A stretch of DNA of 55,160 nt from positions 1 to 55,160 of the forward strand of contig NZ_NTHN02000034.1 in assembly GCF_002300555.2 (NCBI RefSeq), given 5' to 3'. The translations under genes and the position numbers were made by a program. Positions 8,471-16,840 of the stretch are shown here, piece by piece. This stretch comes from Alloyangia mangrovi (GTDB taxonomy: Bacteria > Pseudomonadota > Alphaproteobacteria > Rhodobacterales > Rhodobacteraceae). The first letter of the stretch is position 1; every line of letters begins with the position of its first letter. The notes under the pieces are model-generated. The model was not told where the DNA came from and ran no database searches. It was given only the letters and a program-made list of their open reading frames with translations.

Positions 8471-9271
8471 TCAGCCCCAGACATGGTGGAAGTGGTGCAA
8501 CGGCCCGTGGCCGTGGCCGACATTCAGCCCGTCGGCTGCCGCAATCGCCTGCTGCACGTAGCGATGCGCCTCGGCGGTCGCCTCCACGAGGGGCAGCCCC
8601 TTCGCGAGACCGGCGGCGATGGCCGAGGAGAGCGTGCAGCCGGTGCCATGGGTGTTTCGGGTGTGCTGGCGCGGCGCGGTGACGCTGGCGAGAACCTCGC
8701 CGCCCGAGATCAGGATATCCTCGCAAAGCGCGCCCTCGGCATGGCCACCCTTCATCAGCACCGCCTGCGCGCCGCCGGCGCAGAGAGCCTTGCCCTGTTC
8801 GACCATCTCGGCGGGAGTGCGCGCCACCGGTCCTTCCAGCAACGCGGCGGCCTCGGGCAGGTTCGGTGTCACAAGGGTCGCGCGGGGTGCCAGCCTTCGC
8901 CGCAGCGCCGAGACGGCGTCGGGAGCAAGCAGCGCATCGCCGGATTTCGCGATCATCACCGGGTCGAGGACAACGGCGCCGTCAAACCCCTTGAGGGCAC
9001 GGCACACGCAATCGATGATCCCGGGCGTTGCCAGCATCCCGATCTTGATCGCGCGCACGTCGAGATCGCCCAGCACTGCGCTGATCTGCGCCTCGATGAT
9101 GTCCAGCGGGATGGCGTGCACGGCGGTGACGGCGCGGGTGTTCTGGGCGGTCACGGCGGTAATCACGCTGGCGCCGTAGACCCCGAGTGCGGACATGGTC
9201 TTCAGGTCCGCCTGGATGCCCGCGCCGCCGCCGCTGTCGGATCCGGCTATGGTCAAAGCGATATGCGCCAA
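8471..9271 (-). CDS. thiD: ThiD: hydroxymethylpyrimidine (phosphate) kinase
   Basis: Ribokinase-fold kinase of about 266 residues that phosphorylates HMP twice to HMP pyrophosphate. Signature blocks are IAGSDSGGGAGIQADLKT at the substrate site, VLDPVMIAKSG, and the anion-hole HGTGCTLSSAIA. The most likely start is TTG at 9271, with GGAGGAG six bases upstream, giving MAHIALTIAGSD. A GTG at 9298 would add nine residues that cover the ribosome site. It is the first gene after the TPP riboswitch, so the riboswitch controls the whole operon. Confidence 0.92.
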   Translation of the reverse strand: MAHIALTIAGSDSGGGAGIQADLKTMSALGVYGASVITAVTAQNTRAVTAVHAIPLDIIEAQISAVLGDLDVRAIKIGMLATPGIIDCVCRALKGFDGAVVLDPVMIAKSGDALLAPDAVSALRRRLAPRATLVTPNLPEAAALLEGPVARTPAEMVEQGKALCAGGAQAVLMKGGHAEGALCEDILISGGEVLASVTAPRQHTRNTHGTGCTLSSAIAAGLAKGLPLVEATAEAHRYVQQAIAAADGLNVGHGHGPLHHFHHVWG

Positions 9272-9327
9272 AGGGTGCTCCTCCAAAGACAAGGGCACCG
9301 CGCATGGAAAACGTCCGATAGCTGTAG

Positions 9328-9414
9328 ACCGTTCCCTACGCCGGTATTGCCCGGATCAGGTTCGATGGGTTAGCGCGATCACGCCTCTCAGCCTCGACGA
9401 GGCACCCCAACGGT
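9328..9414 (-). promoter_or_regulatory. TPP riboswitch (THI box)
   Basis: Read on the minus strand, this 87-base element has the TPP aptamer consensus: GGGGTGCC, GGCTGAGA, AACCTGATCCGGGCAATACC and GGCGTAGGGA. The outer stem is ACCGTT (9414-9409) with AACGGT (9333-9328). It ends about 57 bases before the thiD start. It should turn the operon off when thiamine pyrophosphate is plentiful. I see no clear terminator hairpin between it and thiD, so control of translation initiation is more likely than attenuation. Confidence 0.95.
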
Positions 9415-9421
9415 TGCGACT

Positions 9422-9450
9422 CTGGTAGCAACGCGGCTGACCGAAGTCAA
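9422..9450 (-). promoter_or_regulatory. Candidate promoter of the thiamine operon
   Basis: On the minus strand TTGACT (9450-9445) and TACCAG (9427-9422) are separated by 17 bases, a plausible housekeeping promoter. The predicted transcript would begin about 9415, at the first base of the riboswitch outer stem. That agreement is the main support; the -10 matches the consensus only moderately. Confidence 0.5.
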
Positions 9451-9655
9451 ACCGCGACGCGCTGCTGCGCCGTCGACCGCCCTCGCGTGGCGAGGACGGT
9501 CTGGGTCTGAGTGGGTTGGTCAGCCGACAGGATCAGCGTCGGGCGCGTGACGTTGCCCTCAGGCGGCATCACCGCATTGGACCGGGTCGCCTTGAGGTCG
9601 TGATCCAGGCAGGCCCAGATCACGATTGGCGGGGGCGGCCGCCGGGCGCCGAATC
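9451..9655. other. Intergenic stretch without a convincing gene
   Basis: About 205 bases between the thiamine promoter and the end of the ABC exporter. A minus-strand frame of up to about 58 residues with G/C-rich third positions ends at TGA 9449-9447. It lacks a good start or ribosome site, its stop lies in the -35 box of the thiamine promoter, and I recognise no family. I do not call it a gene. Confidence 0.4.
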
Positions 9656-11413
9656 TTACGCCACGAGGGCCTGCCGCTCGCGCAGGGCGCGGTAGAGGCC
9701 GCCGTCGCGCACCATGAGCTCGGACGGCGTGCCATCTTCCACGATCCGGCCGCGGTCGAAGACCAGGATGCGGTCCATCTTCTCGACGGTCGCCAGCCGG
9801 TGCGCGATGACCAGCGTCGTGCGCCCCTGCATCAGCCGCTCGGCCGCCTCGGCAACCTGCGCCTCGGTCTCGGAGTCGAGCGACGAGGTGGCTTCGTCCA
9901 TCACCAGCACCGGCGCGTCGGACAGGAAAGCCCGCGCGATGGCCACGCGCTGGCGCTCGCCACCCGAGAGTTTCACGCCGCGCTCGCCGACCTCGGTGCC
10001 GTAGCCCTTGGGCAACCGCTCGATGAACTCGGCCGCGCCGGCCCGTTGCGCCGAACGGCGCACGTCCGCCAGCGTGGCTCCCGGGCGCGCATAGGCAATG
10101 TTCTCGGCCAGGGACCGGTGGAACAGGATCGGCTCCTGCGGCACCAGCGCGATCTGGCTGCGCAGCTGCTCGAGCGGGACCGTTGCGATGTCGACCCCGC
10201 CGAGGGTGATCGCGCCGTCGTTGATCTCGTGGATCCGCTGGATGAGCTTGACGAAGGTTGTCTTGCCCGACCCCGACCGGCCGACGAGGCCGACCTTCTG
10301 GCCCGCCGGGATGTCGACCCGAAGATCGGTGAACAGCGGCGAAGAGGCGCCGGTGTAGCCGTAGTCGACCCTGTCGAAGGCCAGCGCGGCCGCGCGGGGC
10401 GGCAGGGCGCTGGCAGGCAGGCGCGCGATGGTCTGCTCCTGCGCGGCTGACATCAGATCGACCAGTTCTTCAGCATCGTTCACCGCCTTCTGCAGCATCC
10501 GCACATGGCTGCCGACCTGCCGAAGGTAGCCGTCGAGCATGCCGAGCGCCGCCACGACAAAGGCGATCTCCCCGGCGCCCGCCGCACCGCGGACGAAGGT
10601 CAAGAGAGCGCCGCCCAGCACCGCCGCGCGCAGACCCCAAAGGGCGATGTCCTGCGCGAAGCCGTTCCAGGTCCCGCGCCGCCAGGTCCTCCGGGTCCGA
10701 TGCGCCCATTTGTCGAGAACACGCTCGAGCCTGTGGTCCTCACGGTGCTCGGCCGCATGCGCCCGGACGACCGCGTTCGAGGTGATCGCATCCGCCAGCG
10801 CGCCCGAGACGCGGCTGTCCTGTGCATTCGCGAGCCGCGCCGCCGGAGCGACCCAGCGCAACGTCAGCGTCAGCGACAGCGTCAGGAAGACGGCGGCTCC
10901 GAGAAGGGCCGTCAGGCCGACTTCCAGCCGGAAGGCGGTGAGCGTGATGATGGTGCCAAGCAGCACGAGAACCGACGGCAGAAGCGCCACGAAGAGCACA
11001 TCCGCCATATCGTCGAGCGCCCAGGCCCCGCGGGTGATCTTGCGGACCGTCGAGCCGGCAAAGGCATTTGCGTGCCAATCCGCCGGAAGCCGCTGGACAT
11101 GGGCAAAGGCCTCCGCCTCGGCCGCACGCATCGTGGGGATTGTCAGGTCGATGATCGCGAAATAGCTCAACACCTTCGCCCCGAGCGACACGGCGCCAAG
11201 GCCGAGAAGCACCGCGAAGATCGCCCAGGGGGCGGTGCCCTCCGAGACGGCGGAGACAAGCCGGCCTGTGAACACCGGGATGGCGATATCGGCGCCGGTT
11301 GACGTCAGAACGCACAGCACGAGGGCCGCGACATGGCCGCGCCTGCGCAGCCACAGGCGCGCGGCAAAGGAGAGAACGCGCACAAAGGCGCCGCTGGAAT
11401 TTTTACGGGTCAT
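9656..11413 (-). CDS. Half-size ABC exporter (fused permease-ATPase)
   Basis: A 585-residue fused transporter: an N-terminal six-helix ABC type-1 exporter domain (about residues 15-305) and a C-terminal ATPase. The ATPase has Walker A GRSGSGKTT near residue 375, Q-loop LVPQEP, signature LSGGERQRVAIARA near 480, Walker B VLVMDEATSSLDSETE and switch IAHRLATV. It is of the MsbA/multidrug type and should work as a homodimer in the inner membrane. The ATG at 11413 (MTRKNSSG) is preferred over an in-frame start 49 residues upstream that encodes a polar non-conserved extension. Substrate unknown. It is monocistronic. Confidence 0.88.
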   Translation of the reverse strand: MTRKNSSGAFVRVLSFAARLWLRRRGHVAALVLCVLTSTGADIAIPVFTGRLVSAVSEGTAPWAIFAVLLGLGAVSLGAKVLSYFAIIDLTIPTMRAAEAEAFAHVQRLPADWHANAFAGSTVRKITRGAWALDDMADVLFVALLPSVLVLLGTIITLTAFRLEVGLTALLGAAVFLTLSLTLTLRWVAPAARLANAQDSRVSGALADAITSNAVVRAHAAEHREDHRLERVLDKWAHRTRRTWRRGTWNGFAQDIALWGLRAAVLGGALLTFVRGAAGAGEIAFVVAALGMLDGYLRQVGSHVRMLQKAVNDAEELVDLMSAAQEQTIARLPASALPPRAAALAFDRVDYGYTGASSPLFTDLRVDIPAGQKVGLVGRSGSGKTTFVKLIQRIHEINDGAITLGGVDIATVPLEQLRSQIALVPQEPILFHRSLAENIAYARPGATLADVRRSAQRAGAAEFIERLPKGYGTEVGERGVKLSGGERQRVAIARAFLSDAPVLVMDEATSSLDSETEAQVAEAAERLMQGRTTLVIAHRLATVEKMDRILVFDRGRIVEDGTPSELMVRDGGLYRALRERQALVA

Positions 11414-12081
11414 GAAATTTGCACGGAAATTAAGAATCCGTGTCCTGAAAGGGAGAGTGACGAGGTCCGAGAGTGGACGAGTGGCGAAGACTACGGGCCG
11501 TGACGGCCGATGTCTGTCAGGCGAAGGCGGTCCCGGATCGGATTCCGCCGCGGAGGTCACGATATACGATTGTCATATGCGCCCTCCTTTGCCCGTCGCA
11601 ATGTCGTCGATCCCGTGTTTCGGTTGCCGGCGTCGCCCTGTCAAGGACTTTGGCGGATCGAGGGCAAGATCCCGCCAGTGCAAGATTGTGTCCGGGCGCC
11701 CTGTCGCCCGCAATCTCGCGGCCCCACGGGCGCGCTCCACTGTATCGAGCTCCCTCGAATTCGAAAGCGCTCATGTTGGAAATCGGTAAGGATGGTCGCC
11801 TTCGACTCAGGAGGCCGGCGCCCTATTCCCTTGAAGCCCTTGTTTGGGTGAGAGCCGGCAGCCAAGCGATGATCGCACATAGCCTGACTGCGGTTACATC
11901 ATTGAAAGGGCTTTCTTTTCCGGCGGATTTCCCGCAGGCGCGCGATCCGCAACCCGGGTCGCCTTGTGGAAAACTTGCAACATCCGCTTTCACAAAGATC
12001 GCAGCTCTGGAATATATTTTCCCGATTTCGCCCGCGCAATTTAGCATCGAGATCATAGCCAGGTTTGGCCGGGAGGGTGGT
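11414..12081. other. 668-base intergenic region between ABC exporter and Tad locus
   Basis: Divergent regulatory region. The open frames crossing it have codon use unlike the neighbours and no recognisable product, so I call no gene. The last 120 bases before the lipoprotein gene are clearly richer in A/T, including AATATATTTT at 12011-12020, and probably hold the promoter of the Tad operon. I could not fix a -35/-10 pair with confidence. Confidence 0.45.
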
Positions 12082-12585
12082 ATGAAGCGTTTACTGGCAA
12101 TTTCGATGTTTTTGGCGCTCGGCGCTTGTGAGAATTCGTCCTTCAGCGATCGAACTTTGTCGACCAAGGACACGTCGAGCCTGAGTTTTTATCCAGATGA
12201 CCAGCTTCTGGTTTCCGCGAAGATGCAATTCCGTGAAGGGAATTACGGAAAATCCTACAAGATGTTCAAGGACGCGCTGGACGTGGTTCCCGACGATACC
12301 GCGGCTTGGCTGGGATTTGCCGCGAGCGCGGACATGCTGCGCCAGTTCGAGCGCGCCGATTATGCCTACCGGCGCCTGCAGCCGGTGATCGGACATCGCG
12401 TCGAATTTCTCAACAACTACGGCTATTCGATGCTGCTGCGCGGCGAACTCATGGCGGCGCGGAAGTATTTCCTCGCGGCCTATGAGAAGGACCCGTCCAA
12501 TCCGGTGACGGCCAATAACCTCGAGCTGCTCAGAAACTCCGTGAACTCGCCGAAGCGTGCGACCGGGGACCTGCGCGGGATCTGA
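12082..12585 (+). CDS. TPR lipoprotein of the Tad locus (TadD-like)
   Basis: Lipoprotein of 167 residues. The signal peptide MKRLLAISMFLALGAC ends in a lipobox with Cys at residue 16, so the protein should be lipid-anchored, probably on the outer membrane. The rest is helical with at least three tetratricopeptide-like repeats (FREGNYGKSYKMFKDALDVVPDD, shortened here in sense only, then AWLGFAASADMLRQFERA and NNYGYSMLLRGELMAARK). In known Tad loci TadD is a TPR lipoprotein needed for secretin assembly or pilus biogenesis, and this fits. The ATG at 12082 follows GGGAGGG. It is the first plus-strand gene of the locus. Confidence 0.8.
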   Translation: MKRLLAISMFLALGACENSSFSDRTLSTKDTSSLSFYPDDQLLVSAKMQFREGNYGKSYKMFKDALDVVPDDTAAWLGFAASADMLRQFERADYAYRRLQPVIGHRVEFLNNYGYSMLLRGELMAARKYFLAAYEKDPSNPVTANNLELLRNSVNSPKRATGDLRGI

Positions 12586-12597
12586 CGGTCCTTCGTC

Positions 12598-13083
12598 GTG
12601 GAGGTGATCTCGATCATCGCGCAACTCGCCGCCGTCGCCCTGCTGGGCTGGGTGGCGGTCTACGACGCGCGCAATTTCACGATCAGGAACGGCACCGTCC
12701 TTGCCCTGCTTGCGCTCTACGTGCTGGCGCAGGGCGCGCTCCTGTTTCCCACCTTGCGCGGCGACCTCGTGGCCGGAGCGCTGCTCTTCGGCATCGGCTT
12801 CGTCATGTGGCTGCTGCGCGGGCTCGGGGCAGGGGATGCCAAGCTCATGCTGCCGCTGGGGATGATGCTCGGGATGCAGGGCATGCTGCCGTTCGCCGCC
12901 CTGCTCATGCTGCTCTCGGTGCTTCTCTATCTGCTGATCGTGATCTGCCGCGCATTTGGTGCCGAACGCAGCCTTTGGGGATGGCTTGCCCGCATGAAGA
13001 CCGAGGGCCGCGTCCCCTATGGCGTGCCGCTCGCATTGGCCTCGGCGCCGGTGATTTTCATACAAGCAATATGGAATGTTTGA
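12598..13083 (+). CDS. cpaA: Prepilin peptidase, A24 family (TadV/CpaA)
   Basis: Inner-membrane aspartic peptidase of 161 residues that cleaves the Flp prepilin and the TadE-type pseudopilins. Both catalytic aspartates are visible: Asp23 in VYDARNF and Asp80 in the GxGD motif GAGDAKLM. There are about four hydrophobic segments and no methyltransferase domain, as usual for TadV. The start is GTG at 12598, 12 bases after the lipoprotein gene. A GTG three codons later (12604) is an alternative. Confidence 0.92.
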   Translation: MEVISIIAQLAAVALLGWVAVYDARNFTIRNGTVLALLALYVLAQGALLFPTLRGDLVAGALLFGIGFVMWLLRGLGAGDAKLMLPLGMMLGMQGMLPFAALLMLLSVLLYLLIVICRAFGAERSLWGWLARMKTEGRVPYGVPLALASAPVIFIQAIWNV

Positions 13084-13182
13084 AATTTGGCACGATTGCT
13101 GTAAGCTATTCGGTATTTTAGATGTGTGCTTAGCCGTGTGTTCTGGCGTGCCGTAGACGGTGACCGGTTCGGAAAGGTAAGT

Positions 13183-14901
13183 ATGATTAAAGAGTTTCGC
13201 AGTTCCGAGGATGGCTTCATCTTCGTGTTTTCCCTGCTTCTATTGCCGGTATTCATCGGCTTTGGCGTGATTCTCTTCGACGTGAGCCGCGGCAACAACG
13301 CGCATGCGGATCTTCAGGCTGCGGCGGATGCCGTGGCGCTTGCCGGGGCGCGCGAGCTTGATGGCGGCGCCGATGCGCTGGTGCGGGCGCGGGCGGCCAT
13401 GGCGCAGCTCGACAACACGGTCTCGCTGCTTCAGTTCGCCACCGCCACGCCGGTCTCCCTCGTTTACGATCAGACCGACACGCCGTTCTACGTGCGCTTC
13501 CTCGACCTGATCCCCGTGCAGGACACAATCCCCATTGATGACGCCTGGATCGCCGCGCATCAGACCGAGGACCCCTCCGAAGCGGAATACGTCTATGCAC
13601 AGGCTCGATCCGCGGATCTCGAGACGCTCTTCGCGCGGGCGCTGAACTGGGTGACCGGGGGCGTCCCAGTGGCGGCCGTTGCCGTGGCCAAGGCCGAATC
13701 CGCCGCCTGCGACATCCCGCCGGTCTTCATTTGCAATCCCTTCGAATATGACAGCTCGGGAAATTACGTTGGCGATGGCCTCCAACTGGCCTTTCAGAAC
13801 GGAGACTTTCACGGCCGAATGATCCGCCTGCATCCCTCCGGCAATGAAACGCCGATGCCGGGTAATTTCGGGTTCCTCGATGTGAGCGAGGCGGATGTCT
13901 CGAACGACGCCAATCCCGGAGGCGGGGCGCGCTCGATCAACGATTACTTCGCGGGCCGGCGCAACAGAACGTGCTACTCCTCCAAGAGCGTCACCACCAA
14001 GCCCGGCGCCAGCAACTCGATCCGGAGCGGGATCAATACCCGCTTCGACATGTTCGGCGGCCGCTACAGCTCGGGTCGCGTGAACGGACGGGATGGGTTC
14101 GACGTCCGCACGGCGCGCAGCGTGCGCAAGGGCATCCTGCCGCGCACCCAGGGCAACACCGTCCAGGACTGTGTGATGAATGGCGGGGCGATCAGCAGCC
14201 AGGCCGAGATCGGCGACGACCATGTCTGGACCCCGGGTGTCGGCTTCAACGCAAACGGCGTAACGGACTACGCCTATGGCCTGCCGGACAACGCCACGAT
14301 GCTGCCGCCCAACACGGGCGGGTCGGTCACCAGCGACGACGTCGCCGGGGCCTATATCGGCACCGGCGTCTGGGACGGGCAGACTTACTTAGACCGCAAC
14401 TACGGTAGCTACGCCCCGATCTACGCGGACATCCCCAGCTCCTTTCCGGGCGTGACCGAAGGCTACGCGGGGCCCGGCACGGTCGGCGCTTCGCGCTATG
14501 ACGTCTACCAGTACGAGCTGGAGACGCAGGTCACCGTCGCGGGCACGCCGATGGATCTCTTCGAGGTCCGTGCCCCCGGCGATCCCCTCGTGACCGACCC
14601 CTCGCCGAACGGCGAAAGCGGTGCGGCGCTGTGCAATCCGGGCCATGTGGTGAGTGACGACCTGCCGGATCCGCGCGTCCTGATCGCGGCGATCATCGAT
14701 TGCGGCACCCATGCGGATGAAAACGGGCGCAGCGAGTTCCCGGTGAACAGTTATGCCAGCATCTTCATGACGCGGCCGATGATCAGCTACGCCCCCGGAG
14801 TCGATATGACGATCGACGTGGAGATCATCGATATCACCGGCTTCGGCGGAAACGGAACGCTGGAGACCTTTATTCGCCAGGAAGCGATCCTGGTCCGCTG
14901 A
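13183..14901 (+). CDS. tadG: TadG-like pilus assembly protein
   Basis: A 572-residue protein with the Tad/TadG N-terminal signature: a basic start, one membrane segment (FVFSLLLLPVFIGFGVILF) and then DVSRGNNAHADLQAAADAVALAGARELD. The long remainder should be periplasmic. It contains several cysteines (CDIPPVFICNP, NRTCYSS, VQDCVMN, ALCNPG, IIDCGTH), suggesting disulfide bonds, and many Gly/Asn/Ser stretches. TadG-family proteins help anchor or regulate the Flp pilus; the exact role is not well settled. The ATG at 13183 follows GGAAAGG. No von Willebrand A motif (DxSxS) is evident. Confidence 0.82.
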   Translation: MIKEFRSSEDGFIFVFSLLLLPVFIGFGVILFDVSRGNNAHADLQAAADAVALAGARELDGGADALVRARAAMAQLDNTVSLLQFATATPVSLVYDQTDTPFYVRFLDLIPVQDTIPIDDAWIAAHQTEDPSEAEYVYAQARSADLETLFARALNWVTGGVPVAAVAVAKAESAACDIPPVFICNPFEYDSSGNYVGDGLQLAFQNGDFHGRMIRLHPSGNETPMPGNFGFLDVSEADVSNDANPGGGARSINDYFAGRRNRTCYSSKSVTTKPGASNSIRSGINTRFDMFGGRYSSGRVNGRDGFDVRTARSVRKGILPRTQGNTVQDCVMNGGAISSQAEIGDDHVWTPGVGFNANGVTDYAYGLPDNATMLPPNTGGSVTSDDVAGAYIGTGVWDGQTYLDRNYGSYAPIYADIPSSFPGVTEGYAGPGTVGASRYDVYQYELETQVTVAGTPMDLFEVRAPGDPLVTDPSPNGESGAALCNPGHVVSDDLPDPRVLIAAIIDCGTHADENGRSEFPVNSYASIFMTRPMISYAPGVDMTIDVEIIDITGFGGNGTLETFIRQEAILVR

Positions 14902-15218
14902 ATGCTTCTTATGCGCGGAGGAGGGTTGGTTGCCCGGATTTAGATATGCAACCCTGAGGCGTATTTTTACCGTTAAGATTGAGAATTTGGCGGGAGGTTC
15001 AATTCTGATCGGTCAGGGATGTTTCGGGTGTCCATATTTGATGCATGTCCTTGAGACTATTGCTCGAAACTGCGGCGCAACGAAATAAATTCTTTACCGA
15101 CACATGTAGATATGGCAATATTGTGAACATGGCTGGTTCATTTTTGGCCATCCTTGATTTTGAAGAAATTGATCACTTTGCGCCCGGTCGGCGCGCATGC
15201 CTTTATTTGGAGGAAATC
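14902..15218. other. 317-base region upstream of flp with possible attenuator hairpin
   Basis: A/T-rich gap between tadG and the pilin gene. GGTTGC (14928-14933) and GCAACC (14948-14953) form a stem, followed about ten bases later by TTTTT (14964-14968). This could be a weak terminator or processing hairpin that isolates flp expression. The frame of flp stays open upstream, but its residues do not look like protein and the pilin start has a strong ribosome site. A separate flp promoter is likely here but not resolved. Confidence 0.4.
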
Positions 15219-15503
15219 ATGTTTGCACGTTTGAAGATGACTGCGGATTTCACAAAGTATCTCGCACAACGGTTCCGTCGCGAAGACGACGGCCTGGCGC
15301 TCACCGAATATCTCGTCGTGCTGGGCCTCATGATCGGTGGCGTGATCTTTGCGGTCATGCTGTTCGGCATGAACCTTAACATTGCTTGGACGCAATGGGC
15401 GGAATGGATGGAGGGCAACCTTTGGATCACAGATGGGACAGAAATCCCGACGACTGAAAATCCCTTTGATACGGATACCGGCGGCGACACTTCAACAAAT
15501 TGA
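15219..15503 (+). CDS. flp: Flp-type major pilin
   Basis: Class IVb Flp prepilin of 94 residues. A basic leader of 25 residues ends in EDDG and is followed by LALTEYLVVLGLMIGGVIF, the Gly/(x)4/Glu-Tyr processing site and hydrophobic helix of Flp pilins. The Glu at position +5 of the mature protein is Glu30. The mature form is about 69 residues and carries an unusually long tail: a Trp-rich stretch (AWTQWAEWMEGNLW) and an acidic Thr-rich end. The start at 15219 follows TTGGAGG. It should be cut by the A24 peptidase encoded at 12598-13083. Confidence 0.9.
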   Translation: MFARLKMTADFTKYLAQRFRREDDGLALTEYLVVLGLMIGGVIFAVMLFGMNLNIAWTQWAEWMEGNLWITDGTEIPTTENPFDTDTGGDTSTN

Positions 15504-15674
15504 CCGATATTTCGCTCGGCATCTCCGATGCGGGACGAAAGAAGAAAAGCTTTCACCCCGCATCGGAAACCCACCTTGTTCAGCCGTTTCGCGTCCGTGT
15601 CCCAACCCCGGTCGCGTCGAATAAGTTTTCATCCACGCCCCGTGCCCCACTCTCCCCCGTTCAGGAGAAATCCC

Positions 15675-16781
15675 ATGCGTTTCTCGGTAGTTCTGAGTTT
15701 CCTCGTCGCCATGATGCTCGCCGCACTGGCCGTCTTCGGCGCGCGGGGCTGGCTGGACGAGCAGCGGCTGATGCTGATGTCGACCGGACCGCAGCAGGTC
15801 GTCGCCGAGCCCGAGAACACCATCGTCGTCGCCGCCGAGCCGATCTCCTTCGGTGAGCGGCTGAACCCCACCAAGCTGCGCGAGATCGCCTGGAGCAGCG
15901 ATGTCCTCCCCGAGGGCGCCTTTACCAAGGCGGCGACCCTCGTCCCCGATGACAGCGAGGAGAACGCGCGTTTCGCGCTCACGACGATGACGGTGGGCGA
16001 GCCGATCCTTGCCAGCAAGATCACCATGCCCGGCCAGCGCGCCAAGCTCTCGACCGCGCTCACTCCGGGGATGAAGGCCATCTCGATCCGCGTCAACGAC
16101 GTGCTCGGTGTCGCCGGTTTCGTGCTCCCCGGCGACAGGGTCGACGTCCTGCTGACCCGCCGCGACAATCGCGAGGGATCCTTTGTCGACGTATTGCTCC
16201 AGGGGTTGCGCGTCTTGGCGATCGACCAGATTGCCGACGAATTGAAGGACAAGCCCAGCGTGGTCCGGACGGTGACCTTCGAGGTAAATACCTCCGAGGC
16301 GCAAAAACTGGTCTTGGCCGCGAATGTCGGTACGCTTTCCCTCGCGCTCAGGAATGTCGCTTCGAATGATGTCGAGAGCAACGAAAGAATTACCCTCGCC
16401 GATCTGTCGGATATCGATGTCGCCGAGGATTTGATCTCTGCTCCCGCTCCGGAACCTGCGCCCGTGGTCCTTCCCGCGGAGCCTGACGCCAATTCGAAAC
16501 AGCTCGACGCGATGCAGGTGTTGCTGAAAAACACACTCGACGGAATTTCCGATCGTCTGAGCAGCGTCGAGGATAAAATTCAGAAGCCTGAGCCGGTCGA
16601 AATTGAGAAGCTGGTCGAGCGTGTCGTGATCGCGCCACCGCCCAAAGCCGAAAAGGCGACGGTGGTCGTTATCCGGGACGGACGACGTGATGAATATAAA
16701 GTCCAGCCGGGTCTTGCTGGCTCCCAGGACGTCAATACGACACGCGGATCGGAACTTGTGACGGTCCAACTGGAGAAATAG
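15675..16781 (+). CDS. cpaB: Flp pilus assembly protein CpaB/RcpC
   Basis: A 368-residue protein with one N-terminal membrane anchor (VVLSFLVAMMLAALAVFGARGW) and then an SAF-type domain (TIVVAAEPISFGERLNP). A conserved RcpC/CpaB core follows (MKAISIRVNDVLGVAGFVLPGDRVDVLLTR in two blocks). The last third is a charged, probably coiled-coil region with Glu/Lys/Val repeats. CpaB sits in the periplasm and cooperates with the secretin. The ATG at 15675 follows AGGAGAA. Third-position composition falls slightly in the last 300 bases but the frame is intact. Confidence 0.9.
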   Translation: MRFSVVLSFLVAMMLAALAVFGARGWLDEQRLMLMSTGPQQVVAEPENTIVVAAEPISFGERLNPTKLREIAWSSDVLPEGAFTKAATLVPDDSEENARFALTTMTVGEPILASKITMPGQRAKLSTALTPGMKAISIRVNDVLGVAGFVLPGDRVDVLLTRRDNREGSFVDVLLQGLRVLAIDQIADELKDKPSVVRTVTFEVNTSEAQKLVLAANVGTLSLALRNVASNDVESNERITLADLSDIDVAEDLISAPAPEPAPVVLPAEPDANSKQLDAMQVLLKNTLDGISDRLSSVEDKIQKPEPVEIEKLVERVVIAPPPKAEKATVVVIRDGRRDEYKVQPGLAGSQDVNTTRGSELVTVQLEK

Positions 16782-16840
16782 GCGGGGAGGGCCGCAGGGC
16801 GGAGGGGCCGGGCGACAACACAGAGCAGTGGGACAATGTC

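Noticed and set aside
9447-9620. A short minus-strand gene of about 58 codons upstream of the thiamine promoter
   Set aside because: No good start, no known family, and its stop overlaps the -35 box of the thi promoter.
11473-12081. An N-terminal extension of about 200 residues on the TPR lipoprotein
   Set aside because: The lipoprotein signal peptide at 12082 must be at the N-terminus, and the upstream residues do not look like protein.
13087-13102. A sigma-54-like promoter (TTGGCACG...TTGC) before tadG
   Set aside because: The two elements are only two bases apart instead of the required spacing.
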